NCBI GenBank assembly: GCA_024239055.1
Contig: JANBVJ010000001.1
Location: forward strand, 248,001-312,000
Length of the DNA stretch: 64,000 bases
From: Patescibacteria group bacterium
Lineage (GTDB): Bacteria > Patescibacteria > Paceibacteria > Paceibacterales > UBA10102
Reading direction: 5' to 3'
This document shows positions 16,560 through 25,011 of the stretch, one piece after another (position 1 is the first letter of the stretch; each line of letters begins with the position of its first letter). The position numbers and the translations under genes were made by a program. Under the pieces are notes generated by a model. The model was not told the origin of the DNA and did not search any database. It saw nothing but the letters and a program-made list of their open reading frames with translations.

Positions 16560-18485
16560 CTATTGGCTAAAATACCATTCTAAAATCTCTTTTGCAATAG
16601 GCAAAGCCGCAATCTGCTCTCCTCTTACGTCTTCAATAAGAACTGTTAAAACAATCTCAGGATTTTCATATGGAGCAAATACAGTCACCCAGTTATGTAG
16701 AATATCGGGATCTGGAGTCTGAGCCGTTCCTGTCTTGGCCGCAACCTCTACAGGGAGACTATTTAAGAGCACTGAGGAACCTGAAGTTACAGCTTGACGC
16801 ATACCTTCTCGAACAATTTGTAAAATCTCCTGCTCAATGATGTTCTCTCTTACTACAACGCTCTCAATTTTCTGCTGTCCCTCATCTCTAACAATTTCCT
16901 TTACAACCTGTAACTCAAATACCGTTCCATTATTTGCTATTGCAGAAAAGGCACGCACAACCTGGAGTGGTGTTGTAAGAAGATTACCCTGCCCAATTGA
17001 AAGTAAATAGGTATCACCATCCCACCATCCTTCACCTTTTACTTCTTGTTTCCATTCTGGAGTCGGAAGCAGACCCGATTTTTCACCCTGAATATCAATT
17101 CCGGTCTTCTCTCCCCATCCAAACAAAGAAAGATACTGGGTAATCCTTGAAGGACCCAATCCTTCTTGCTGACCATATCCTCCTCCAATAGTATAAAAGT
17201 ATACGTTTGAAGAAACGGCAATGGCATCTCGCATATTAACCCAACCATGATTCTTCCAATCTAGATACTTATATACAATCTCGGGGTCATAACGATTTGG
17301 TACCTCAATGTATCCCTGTGTGAACATTAGCTCGTCTGGATCAATAATATCTTCTGCCAGGGCTGCTGAGGCCACAAGGGGCTTTATAGTAGACCCTGTG
17401 GGATACAACCCTCCTACGGCACGATTAAAGAGTGGTTCTGCAGGATCTTCCAGCAATTGTGAATATTCTTTTTGGCTAATACCTCCAGAAAAAGCATTAA
17501 TGTCAAAACCAGGCATACTTACAAGAGAAAGAATACCGCCTGATCTTGGATCCATGGCAATGACAACTCCTTTTTTCGAACCTATACGTTTAAGATTATC
17601 AGAAAGAGCCTGTGTAACCTTTTCTTGCAGGCCAAGATCCATCCACAAAACAAGTGACTCCCCGGGTTCAGAAGGAATCTCGCCCTTATCTTTCACAATC
17701 TTCCCATAAGCATCGCGTTCAAAAAGCTGTGCTCCTGGTTTTCCCCGTAAAACTGACTCAAAAGACTGTTCAACTCCAACTTTTCCTATTTGGTCTGTCA
17801 CGCCATATCCTGAAAACTCCTCTAATTCCTCAGGAGATACTTTAGCAGTATACCCAAGTAAATGAGAGAGTACAGAACCTTGTACATATTCACGGATTGT
17901 ATTCTCCTGTACCCAACATCCTTCAAGATTTTCTAGTCTAGTCTCCACCATTATCAACTCCTCATGACTTAGATTCTCTCCAATTAACATAGTAGATGAT
18001 GATTGCCTATCAAATACATCCTTTAAATCTTCAAAAGAGAAATCAGATAAACCTGCAAGTTCCTTGAACATATCCTCTCTTACACCTCTTTTTTGAGATA
18101 TCTCCAACTTATCACACACCAAATCAAAACTCGGTCTATTAAATACAAGCTGGATACCAGAGGAATCATACATAACTCCGCGTTCTGCTGCAATGGCAAT
18201 GGATCTTATGGCATTCATCTTAGCTCTTTCACTTAATTCTTCTCCTTGAACAATCTGTAAATAACCTGTCCTAATGAAAAATACCGTCAAGATAACAACA
18301 AATCCAAAATATAAAACACGCAGTACGAGTTGAGAAAGAGGAATCTCAATCTTTCGCTCAAATCCGCCTTCCCGCTCTTGTTGATTTGCGGCAAGTTTAT
18401 CCAAAAAAACCTCCTGAAACTCTACTTCTTTGGAGAAACGTGTAACAAATGACCCTTTATCTTTGAAGAATGGGAGGCCGAACAT
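16560..18485 (-). CDS. mrdA: Penicillin-binding protein 2 (MrdA-type transpeptidase)
   Basis: From the ATG at 18485 (MFGLPFF) the protein has about 641 aa. It has one N-terminal membrane helix, a dimerisation domain and a class B transpeptidase domain with all three active-site motifs: STIK (in YPTGSTIKPLV), SSN (in IAVSSNVYFY) and KTG (in AAKTGTAQTPD). It cross-links peptidoglycan during elongation with the MreC/MreD scaffold encoded directly upstream. An ATG at 18500 is also possible. The gene overlaps mreD, which indicates coupling. Confidence 0.93.
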   Translation of the reverse strand: MFGLPFFKDKGSFVTRFSKEVEFQEVFLDKLAANQQEREGGFERKIEIPLSQLVLRVLYFGFVVILTVFFIRTGYLQIVQGEELSERAKMNAIRSIAIAAERGVMYDSSGIQLVFNRPSFDLVCDKLEISQKRGVREDMFKELAGLSDFSFEDLKDVFDRQSSSTMLIGENLSHEELIMVETRLENLEGCWVQENTIREYVQGSVLSHLLGYTAKVSPEELEEFSGYGVTDQIGKVGVEQSFESVLRGKPGAQLFERDAYGKIVKDKGEIPSEPGESLVLWMDLGLQEKVTQALSDNLKRIGSKKGVVIAMDPRSGGILSLVSMPGFDINAFSGGISQKEYSQLLEDPAEPLFNRAVGGLYPTGSTIKPLVASAALAEDIIDPDELMFTQGYIEVPNRYDPEIVYKYLDWKNHGWVNMRDAIAVSSNVYFYTIGGGYGQQEGLGPSRITQYLSLFGWGEKTGIDIQGEKSGLLPTPEWKQEVKGEGWWDGDTYLLSIGQGNLLTTPLQVVRAFSAIANNGTVFELQVVKEIVRDEGQQKIESVVVRENIIEQEILQIVREGMRQAVTSGSSVLLNSLPVEVAAKTGTAQTPDPDILHNWVTVFAPYENPEIVLTVLIEDVRGEQIAALPIAKEILEWYFSQ

Positions 18486-18768
18486 ATGATTTAATAACAA
18501 ACTTCACAAGAAGAACAATTCCCAAAAGAAGTATTACCCAGAATCCAAAGAAATAACCTGAGAATATATCCAAGAGCACTCCACCTACAATTGCATACCA
18601 GAAGCTCTTTATATCCCCAGATGCCTCAAAAAAGGCATAAAGAAAAATAAATCCAAAGATAAGATTAGGCACTATTCCAAAAATAGAAATATGGACAAGA
18701 AATGTTGTCTGAAAAATAATCAGAATGAGAAAAAGAATAAATATGAGAAAATTCTTTAACATAATCAA
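18457..18768 (-). CDS. mreD: Rod shape-determining protein MreD, short
   Basis: The 103-aa protein is almost entirely membrane helices (about four), with the MreD-like IFGIVPNLIFGFIFLYAFFEASGDIKSFWYAIVGGVLLDIFSG. Position between mreC and the PBP2 gene supports the call. It is shorter than E. coli MreD (162 aa), a common finding in reduced genomes. It overlaps mreC by four bases and the PBP2 gene at the other side. Confidence 0.85.
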   Translation of the reverse strand: MIMLKNFLIFILFLILIIFQTTFLVHISIFGIVPNLIFGFIFLYAFFEASGDIKSFWYAIVGGVLLDIFSGYFFGFWVILLLGIVLLVKFVIKSYVRPPILQR

Positions 18769-19571
18769 AAAATAGAACTTGGAACGTCATAATTTGTAAT
18801 AACAAGCAGCACATTATACAAGCTGATATTAAAAGAAGGCTCTAGTACTGCTCGCTGAAATGGCTCAACATCTGATGTAATAGCTTCAGTAACCTTACCT
18901 ACAAGAAAATTCCTGGGAAATATACCTCCTAACTCATAGGTAGATACTATATCTCCCTGTTGAATAACCGCATCCTGCGGAAGAAGTTCTATTATAGCTT
19001 GAAACTTCCCTCTTCCTTTTAATACTCCCCCAATTCTATCTTCTCCTACCACTACATCAACTGAGCTTTGCGTATGAGAAAGAAGACGGACTCTTGAAAA
19101 TTCACCAATAACCTCCTCAATTCTTCCAACGGCAATCTTCTCTGATGTAATAACGGGCATCCCCTCTTTTACCCCGGTACCCGAACGAATAACTAATACA
19201 TCTTGAGTGGGGTCTTTGAAAAGAATCTCACCCTCTACAAACGTATAATCTTCCTCTAAACCAAATGCAAGAGCTTCCCTAAGTTTTTCATTTTCCTTTT
19301 GTATGCTTTCCAACTCACCAATCTTCTGTTCTAATTCTGCATTTTCAAGTAATAGACGCTCATTCTCTGTTTTTAGCCTTCCTGCATCAAATACCTCTTT
19401 ACCTGCATCTGAAAAGGAATCTCCTATTTTCCATAAAGCAGACTGAGATGAAGCAAAAATATTCCATACTGTACCTCTGATTGGATTTTCAATCACATTG
19501 AGTGAGATGATTACCAAGAGCACAATAAAAAGGACTGTACGAGACCTTCTTGAAAATAGAACTTTTATCAT
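18765..19571 (-). CDS. mreC: Rod shape-determining protein MreC
   Basis: The 268-aa protein has an N-terminal membrane helix (residues about 9-30), a coiled coil (TENERLLLENAELEQKIGELESIQKENEKLREAL) and the beta-rich MreC domain (VGRIEEVIGEFSRVRLLSH). It organises the elongation complex outside the membrane. It heads mreC-mreD-mrdA-greA. The promoter's TATAAT ends six bases before the ATG, so the mRNA should be leaderless. The -35 overlaps the -35 of a divergent RNA gene. Confidence 0.92.
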   Translation of the reverse strand: MIKVLFSRRSRTVLFIVLLVIISLNVIENPIRGTVWNIFASSQSALWKIGDSFSDAGKEVFDAGRLKTENERLLLENAELEQKIGELESIQKENEKLREALAFGLEEDYTFVEGEILFKDPTQDVLVIRSGTGVKEGMPVITSEKIAVGRIEEVIGEFSRVRLLSHTQSSVDVVVGEDRIGGVLKGRGKFQAIIELLPQDAVIQQGDIVSTYELGGIFPRNFLVGKVTEAITSDVEPFQRAVLEPSFNISLYNVLLVITNYDVPSSIF

Positions 19572-19577
19572 TTATTC

Positions 19578-19606
19578 ATTATACGGCTCTACTTACCTCT
19601 TGACAA
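19578..19606 (-). promoter_or_regulatory. mreC promoter, -35 overlapping a divergent promoter
   Basis: Minus strand: TTGTCA (19606-19601), 17 bases, TATAAT (19583-19578), then six bases to ATG. On the plus strand the same bases give TTGACA (19600-19605), the -35 of the RNA gene starting near 19631. Confidence 0.8.
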
Positions 19607-19628
19607 CAAATGCATAATAATATAACAT
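19600..19628 (+). promoter_or_regulatory. Promoter of the unassigned structured RNA
   Basis: TTGACA at 19600-19605 is followed by TATAAC at 19621-19626 (15 bases) or TAACAT at 19623-19628 (17 bases). The predicted start lies at the GGGGC around 19631-19634. Confidence 0.7.
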
Positions 19629-19630
19629 AA

Positions 19631-19968
19631 GGGGCATCTTGGACACTTAGAAACATGTGTCTGGGTGGTGCTCAGTCAGTGGGGGTATATCAGATGTGCT
19701 CTCAGAAAAAGACTAGTCAACGCGGAGGATTTGGTAATAACCTGGAATTAGCTACCGGGTTCAGAAGTACGCCCGTTTCCGGCAAAATGGTCCGGGATTA
19801 AGATTCTGGAGGGGTTCAATAAGACCCTAAAAGGTTCTAGGGCAACGGAATACCAGATCAATGCGCCACAGCCCGTACTGGGTATTGGGGTTACAACTGA
19901 ATAACCCACTTGGCTGACACCAAAAAGCTCTTTCCTCGACGGTACCCCTTCTGGATACCGTCTTTTTT
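19631..19968 (+). ncRNA. Large structured non-coding RNA, family not recognised
   Basis: About 335 bases lie between a consensus promoter and a strong terminator, with no ORF on the plus strand. A long-range closing helix is visible: GGTG, CAGTC and AGTGGG at 19667-19683 pair with CCCACT, GGCTG and CACC at 19905-19921. Inside, GATTCTGG (19802-19809) pairs with CCAGATC (19853-19859), ACCTGG with CCGGGT (about 19740-19760) and GGGTTA with TAACCC (near 19888-19906). I compared it by eye with tmRNA (no tag ORF, no 3' CCA domain), RNase P RNA (no GAGGAAAGTCC or ACAGAA core on this strand) and SRP RNA (no conserved apical loop) and found no match. It stands next to a 6S-like RNA and the 5S gene. 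Confidence 0.75.
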
Positions 19969-19969
19969 T
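19938..19969 (+). terminator. Terminator of the structured RNA
   Basis: GACGGTA pairs with TACCGTC, followed by TTTTTTT at 19963-19969. Confidence 0.9.
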
Positions 19970-20071
19970 ATGAAAAGAAAAACCGATGGGTTTAATCATC
20001 GGTCTTCAAAATAAGCATCTCTTTGCTAGCTACATGAATATATAGATATAGCTAAAAAGTCAATATATCTA

Positions 20072-20100
20072 TTGACAAGTAAAGGAAATAATGATAGTCT
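20072..20100 (+). promoter_or_regulatory. Promoter of the 6S-like RNA
   Basis: TTGACA at 20072-20077, 17 bases, then TAGTCT at 20095-20100. The start would be near 20107, at the first bases of the closing stem. Confidence 0.6.
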
Positions 20101-20106
20101 ATTTAT

Positions 20107-20300
20107 AGGGTGTTTGGGGGTAGGTCTTTGCTTACAATTGCTTGCGCTGCAAGTTCGGGCGGCGATATCCCCGGACAGGATATCTCATTAGTGTGACCAA
20201 GTCATACGTGCAGCACTCCTGTAGATTAAGGTACAAACGCCTCCGTACCTATTCCGCTGGATAAGCTAAATACGTAGAGATCTCCCCCAAATACCCTTAA
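20107..20300 (+). ncRNA. ssrS: 6S-like regulatory RNA
   Basis: About 190 bases with a long closing stem: the G-rich strand at 20108-20120 pairs along its full length with CCCCCAAATACCC at 20284-20296. Length, extended rod-like fold with a central unpaired region, own promoter and terminator all fit 6S RNA, which mimics an open promoter and sequesters the housekeeping RNA polymerase. The call is structural; no covariance search was possible. Another rod-shaped RNA remains possible. Confidence 0.6.
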
Positions 20301-20303
20301 AAA

Positions 20304-20342
20304 ACGCCGCAGTACAATAATTGTACCCTGGCGTATTTTTTT
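20304..20342 (+). terminator. Terminator of the 6S-like RNA (works on both strands)
   Basis: ACGCC pairs with GGCGT and GTACAA with TTGTAC, followed by ATTTTTTT on the plus strand. On the minus strand the same stem is followed by TTTTTT, so it can also stop read-through from the rRNA genes. Confidence 0.85.
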
Positions 20343-20349
20343 ACATAAA

Positions 20350-20382
20350 CAAAAAGCACCCAAATAAATGGGTGTTTTTGTT
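20350..20382 (-). terminator. Bidirectional terminator after 5S rRNA
   Basis: CACCCA pairs with TGGGTG around AATAAA, flanked by CTTTTTG on the minus strand and GTTTTTG on the plus strand. It lies just after the 5S gene. Confidence 0.8.
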
Positions 20383-20385
20383 CAT

Positions 20386-20516
20386 CATAGACACTGTAAG
20401 AGAGCTACCTACTTTCGCCCGTAAAGACTATCATCGGCCTTGAGAATTTTCACTTCCGAGTTCGGAATGGGATCGGGTGGAGCACTCTCAGCATAGCTCC
20501 CCTACGGTATCTATGA
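20386..20516 (-). rRNA. rrf: 5S ribosomal RNA
   Basis: The minus strand carries the conserved 5S core: CCCGATCCCATTCCGAACTC, GGAAGTGAAA, GGCCGATGATAGT and GCGAAAGTAGGTAG. The ends form a terminal stem (CATAGATAC with GTGTCTATG). It follows the 23S gene directly. The exact ends are approximate. Confidence 0.93.
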
Positions 20517-20828
20517 TGAAATATCAAACGTCTGCTATAAATTGTTAGCTAATATATTGAAGGGAAGATCATTAGTACTCCTCAGCTTAATGCGTTACCG
20601 CACTTACACTTAGAGCCTATCAACCTTGTAATCTTCAAGGGATCTAAAAGTTCTTATCTTGGAGTTGGCTTCGTGCTTAGATGCTTTCAGCACTTATCCA
20701 TTCCCGACGTAGCTACTCAGCAATGCTCTTGGCAGAACAACTGATACACCAGAGGTCAGTTCATTCCGGTCCTCTCGTACTAGGAACAAATCTCCTCAAA
20801 ACTCAACGCCTACGGTAGATAGGGACCA

Positions 20829-20872
<44 letters not shown>

Positions 20873-20933
20873 TTGGCGAACAGCCAAACCCTTGGAAGCT
20901 GCTTCACCTCCAGGATGTGATGAGCCGACATCG

Positions 20934-21231
20934 CTTTGTCGACATTTTGCCCTCGTTACCGAGGGGATCGGACTATATCTTCATCCTCTAAAATCTAAGA
21001 GGCGTCGGCGTATTAGCTCTACTTAATAAATAGAACTCCGATTCTTACGAATCAAGTCTCTACAGGGTTATAACTTAATATGCAACAAACTACATACGAT
21101 TTTTCAATTAAGTTAAACTTCCCACGGTATTGTCCAGATGTATCTGGTAATACATTTCCTGGAGTTCACCGTTATAAGCCGAATTTTTCTTGATGACATT
21201 ACTGTCATGGCGCCCCGATGTATATTACATA
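20934..21231 (-). other. Group I self-splicing intron in 23S rRNA (E. coli position 2500)
   Basis: The rRNA reads GGCACCT, is interrupted for 298 bases, and resumes at CGATGTCGGCTC. In E. coli numbering this is after U2500, in the peptidyl transferase centre next to A2503. P1 is visible: exon GGCACCT pairs with intron GGGCGCC (one mismatch), with a U-G wobble at the splice site. P4 (ACGGT/ACCGT), P5 (CCAG/CTGG plus ATGTAT/ATACAT), P7 (GACT with AGTC in the signature AAGATATAGTCC), and P9 with a GTAA tetraloop are present. The intron ends in G. It has no room for a homing endonuclease ORF. Confidence 0.9.
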
Positions 21232-23148
21232 AGGTGCCGAACAGGGCCGTAGATATGGACTCGCGGGCCCTACCAGCCTGTTATCCCCGGGGTAGCTTTT
21301 ATCTGATAATCTCCGCGTTTTCTACGAAAACACGTCGGTTCACTAAGTTCTGGTTTCCCAACTGCTCGACATATCCGTCTCGCAGTAAAGCTAGCTTGTG
21401 CCTTTACACTATCTCCACCATTTCCATCGGCGGATAGCTAACCTTTAAACGCCTCCGTTACCTTTTAGGAGGCAAGCGCCCCACTTAAACTGTCCACCTC
21501 CCACTGTCATTCGCTGAGCGAAATTAGTGCTATCTTCGTAAAAGATGGGTGTTTCATTGATGGCTCCACTAAGACCGAAATCTTAGCTTCAAAGCCTCCC
21601 CACTACGCTACGCATCTAAAAAAATAGAACAATGAGAAGCTACAGTAAAGCTCCCGGGGTCTTTCCGTCTAGCCGCAGGTAACCGGCATCTTCACCGGTA
21701 TTGCATTTTCACCGAGCACCTCCTCGAGACAGTTCTCCAGTCGTTACGCCTTTCATGCAGGCCTGAACTTACCAGGCAAGAGATTACGCTACTTTAACAC
21801 GGTTATAGTTACCGCGGACGTTCACTGGGGCTTCGACCGCTCAGCCTTCAGATAAATCCAAAGACCGGCAGTTTTAACACTCCAGCACTGGTCAGGCGTC
21901 AGCCCCTATACATACTTTTACAAGTTGAGCAGGGACCTGTGTTTTTGATAAACAGTCGCCAGAGAAACAGTCGCTGCGGCCCTAATATTAATTAGGGCAG
22001 TCCTTATCCCGAAGTTACGGACACTGATTTGCCGAGTTCCTTAAGGAGGTTTCACTCGTTCACCTTAGCATATTTGCGCTAACCTACCTGTGTTGGTTTG
22101 CGGTACGGACTCTTTAAGTTATACGTAATAGAGATTTTCTTGGAAGCGTGCTCGTTCGGATTCCTTCTCCCGTGGGAAAAGATTTCCACCACACTTGGAT
22201 TGCTCCTTATGCAGCCGACAGAAATCCAATAATCTGCCCGAAGTACTACACTCCGTCATCTACTACAACACTTAACGAGGGGCAGGAATATTAACCTGCT
22301 GTCCATCGCTTCAGACCTTTCGGTTCAAAAGCTTAGGCCCGCCTAACCCTTGGATGATCACCATTGCCAAGGAAACCTTAGGTTTTCGGTGTGCAGGGCT
22401 CTCACCTGCATTGCGGTTACTCATGCCAACATTCTCACTTCTCATCGCTCCACAAGAGGTCACCCTCCAGCTTCAACGCAATAAGAACGCTCTCCTACCA
22501 CTCCTGAGATAAATCTCAGAAATCCTTATCTTCGGTATTTAACTTAAGCCCCGATAAATCTTCGGCGCAAAACCTCTGAACTAGTAAGCTGTTACGCACT
22601 TTTTAAAGGGTAGCTGCTTCTAAGCTAACCTCCTAGCTATCTGAGAAGTTTCACCTCCTTTCTTAGCACTGAGTTAAAATTTAGGGACCTTAGATGAAGG
22701 TCTGGGCTGTTTCCCTTTTGAACATGGAGCTTAGCCCCCACATTCTGACTGACTATGCTAGTCACTCTAGTATTCGGAGTTTGGTAAGAATACCTAGCTT
22801 GCGCCACGAGAATCCTTTCCAGTGCTCTACCCCCAGAGTGTTGTTCATAATCGCTAGCCCTAAAGCTATTTCGGAGAGAACCAGCTATTACCAAGCTCGA
22901 TTAGCTTTTCACTTCTTACCACAGCTCATCCCAAGACGTTGAACGGTCTACGGGTTCGGACCTCCCTTTGCCTTTCGGTAAAGTTCATCCTGGCCATGGC
23001 AAGCTCGCTTGGCTTCGGGTCTTCTCCCATCGATTTTAATTCGCCCTATTAAGACTTGGTTTCCCTATGCCTTCGCGCCGTAAGCGCTTTAGCAACCGAT
23101 GAGAAAAACTCGTTGGCTCGTTCTGCAAAAAGCACGCCGTCACCCCGC

Positions 23149-23326
23149 ATCTTTTTACTCTTTAAGAAAATATAGTTGCTGAGAGGCATAGATGTTTCAC
23201 TTCTAGGCCCAACTAGGATTTGACCAGATGAGCAAGCTCATCTCCCCTCAGCGTTTGGCTCCCCACGACTCAAATCAGGATCGTTTGGGGACCGCAACAT
23301 AAACAAAACTTAAAGAACAAAAAGAT
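23149..23326 (-). other. Expansion of 23S helix 25 (IVS-like)
   Basis: Where E. coli has a short helix 25 (near position 545), this 23S gene has about 178 extra bases. The base of the insert is a long stem (23149-23166 with 23309-23326). Inside are a perfect hairpin AGATGAGC/GCTCATCT, a stem with TCCCC/GGGGA, and GCTGAG/CTCAGC. Intervening sequences cut out by RNase III are known at this helix in other bacteria; whether it is removed here is unknown. Confidence 0.7.
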
Positions 23327-23391
23327 ACGGAGCTCCGACTCCTTGTAGGCAAGATGGTTTCAGGTACTATTTCACCGCCCTCAACGGGCTA

Positions 23392-23430
<39 letters not shown>

Positions 23431-24035
23431 AATATTAAGTATTTAGCCTTTCCCGGTAGAACGGGATGATTCCCACGAGGCTTTCGTTTCTCGAGGTACT
23501 CAAGAATAATAACAAGGAGCATGAAAGAATTTTCAAATACGGGGCTATTACCCTCTATGGCGCCACTTTCCAGAGGCTTCTCTTAATCAACAATCAACTT
23601 GTGCTCTCCCTCAGGGGCATTCTTGTGCGTAAACACAAGAGCACTCCCGACGTTATTACCTTACAACCCCCTATATTCCTAAAGAAATGATAGGGTTTGG
23701 GCTCTTCCCTTTTCGCTCGCCGCTACTAAGGGAATAAACAATTCGTTCTCTTTTCCTCCGCTTACTGAGATGTTTCACTTCAGCGGGTTCGCTTCTGAGC
23801 TAACGCTCAGACGATGCTGGTTTCCCAGCAACAGGTTTCCCCATTCGGACATCTCCGGATCAAAGGTTGCTAGCCACCTCCCCGAAGCTTTTCGCAGACA
23901 CGCCACGTCCTTCATCGCCTTAATATTCCGAGGCATCCCCCATCTGCCTGTAACCTACAATATACTAACTAACAATCGATAACATTCGTTCGATATTCTA
24001 TATTTATACCTCTTTTAAGGTTCTCACGAGCAACC

Positions 24036-24058
24036 AAAAAACCGCGTCAGAGCGGTTT
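24036..24058 (-). terminator. Terminator-like hairpin upstream of 23S
   Basis: AAACCGC pairs with GCGGTTT, followed on the minus strand by TTTTTTGG. It resembles the terminators of the repeat elements at 28.3-32.5 kb. It lies downstream of the promoter at 24138-24166, so it either ends a small RNA of about 100 bases or attenuates the rRNA transcript. A competing strand AGCGGTT (24089-24095) can pair with its upstream arm. Confidence 0.65.
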
Positions 24059-24137
24059 CATTTCTTTCACAAAAGAATATCAGTCCTTAACCGCTTTGAT
24101 TACTTTTTTATAATCATCTTGTTACTCATGTAAGTTT

Positions 24138-24166
24138 AGTATATATGAGACAAAGAATGATGTCAA
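24138..24166 (-). promoter_or_regulatory. Strong promoter upstream of 23S-5S
   Basis: TTGACA (24166-24161), 17 bases, TATACT (24143-24138) on the minus strand. It gives the 23S-5S pair its own promoter, separate from 16S. A second possible promoter (TTGCTC, about 19 bases, TATAAA) lies after the terminator-like hairpin. Confidence 0.75.
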
Positions 24167-24182
24167 GGATTAATATTTATAG

Positions 24183-24878
24183 CTAATTTGTTATTAAAAA
24201 TTCACTATTAAAAAGTTCATTTAAGAAGTAACCCGACCATTCTTTATATACATCAGCTTTATGGTTATCTGCGATAATATGAAGCAATAATTCAATACAT
24301 AATGGATTAATTTTTTGAATAATCTTAATATCTTCACCTACATCTTTTTTAAGGTTATATAAACAAAAATCTTTTGAGAAAGTATCATGCAATTTTACTA
24401 TATTTTGTACAAATTCAATCTCAGATGCAATTAAATCTGAGCTTTCAAGAAGCTTTGGAACCAATTTCGCTCCTGCTTGTTCATGTCCCGTAGATTCTGT
24501 ATTATTTTCTTCATTAATAACATGAAGATATGTGATCCCCTTCTCCTTTTCAACTCCTTTGCCAATATCATGAATAGCGCTTGCAAGTAATAACAAATCT
24601 CCCTTGATATACTTTCCATTTTCATCAACTAACTTATTAAAATATTTCTTATACTTATCTTTTAATTCTAAAGATGTAATAAAATTAAAATTCAAAAGTT
24701 CTTGCATATTAAAAAATACATCTTCCATATGTGAAAGAACATTTTCTGAATCATGATATTCATTATTTTCAATTAAAGAAGAGAGTCGCTGCATCTCAGG
24801 TAATTTAACAACACCATCTATTACTTGAGATAAATCAGAATTAATATCTGAATTTACAATTTCAAAGTTTTTTTTCAT
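24183..24878 (-). CDS. HD-domain phosphohydrolase
   Basis: The 231-aa protein has HD-domain metal ligands: a histidine in VLSHMEDVF, the HD pair in LLASAIHDIGKGVEK, a histidine in STGHEQAGAKLV and a later acidic or histidine residue in KLHDTF. Such domains hydrolyse nucleotides or phosphodiesters; the arrangement resembles HD domains of tRNA nucleotidyltransferases. The ATG at 24878 is chosen because a TATACT box with an upstream TG ends seven bases before it; a longer start would add a hydrophobic stretch. It has low G+C compared with its neighbours. Confidence 0.75.
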   Translation of the reverse strand: MKKNFEIVNSDINSDLSQVIDGVVKLPEMQRLSSLIENNEYHDSENVLSHMEDVFFNMQELLNFNFITSLELKDKYKKYFNKLVDENGKYIKGDLLLLASAIHDIGKGVEKEKGITYLHVINEENNTESTGHEQAGAKLVPKLLESSDLIASEIEFVQNIVKLHDTFSKDFCLYNLKKDVGEDIKIIQKINPLCIELLLHIIADNHKADVYKEWSGYFLNELFNSEFLITN

Positions 24879-25011
24879 ATATTTAAGTATAACAAAAAAT
24901 CTAATAAACCATATAGACTTCTTGACAAAATACAAATAATATGTAATGATATGAATCAGATTGTACTTATTGCACCTAAAAAACTAGTATGCACACGGAG
25001 ATGATGCATCA

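Noticed and set aside
19631..19968. tmRNA or RNase P RNA as identity of the structured RNA
   Set aside because: No tag reading frame ending in Ala-Leu-Ala-Ala-like codons, no tRNA-like 3' end, and no conserved RNase P core motifs on the transcribed strand. A GAGGAAAG on the minus strand is isolated and lies on the wrong strand relative to the promoter and terminator.
19748..19999. A minus-strand ORF of 83 codons across the structured RNA
   Set aside because: It runs antisense through the promoter-driven RNA and its terminator, has no recognisable domain, and the helices explain the sequence better.
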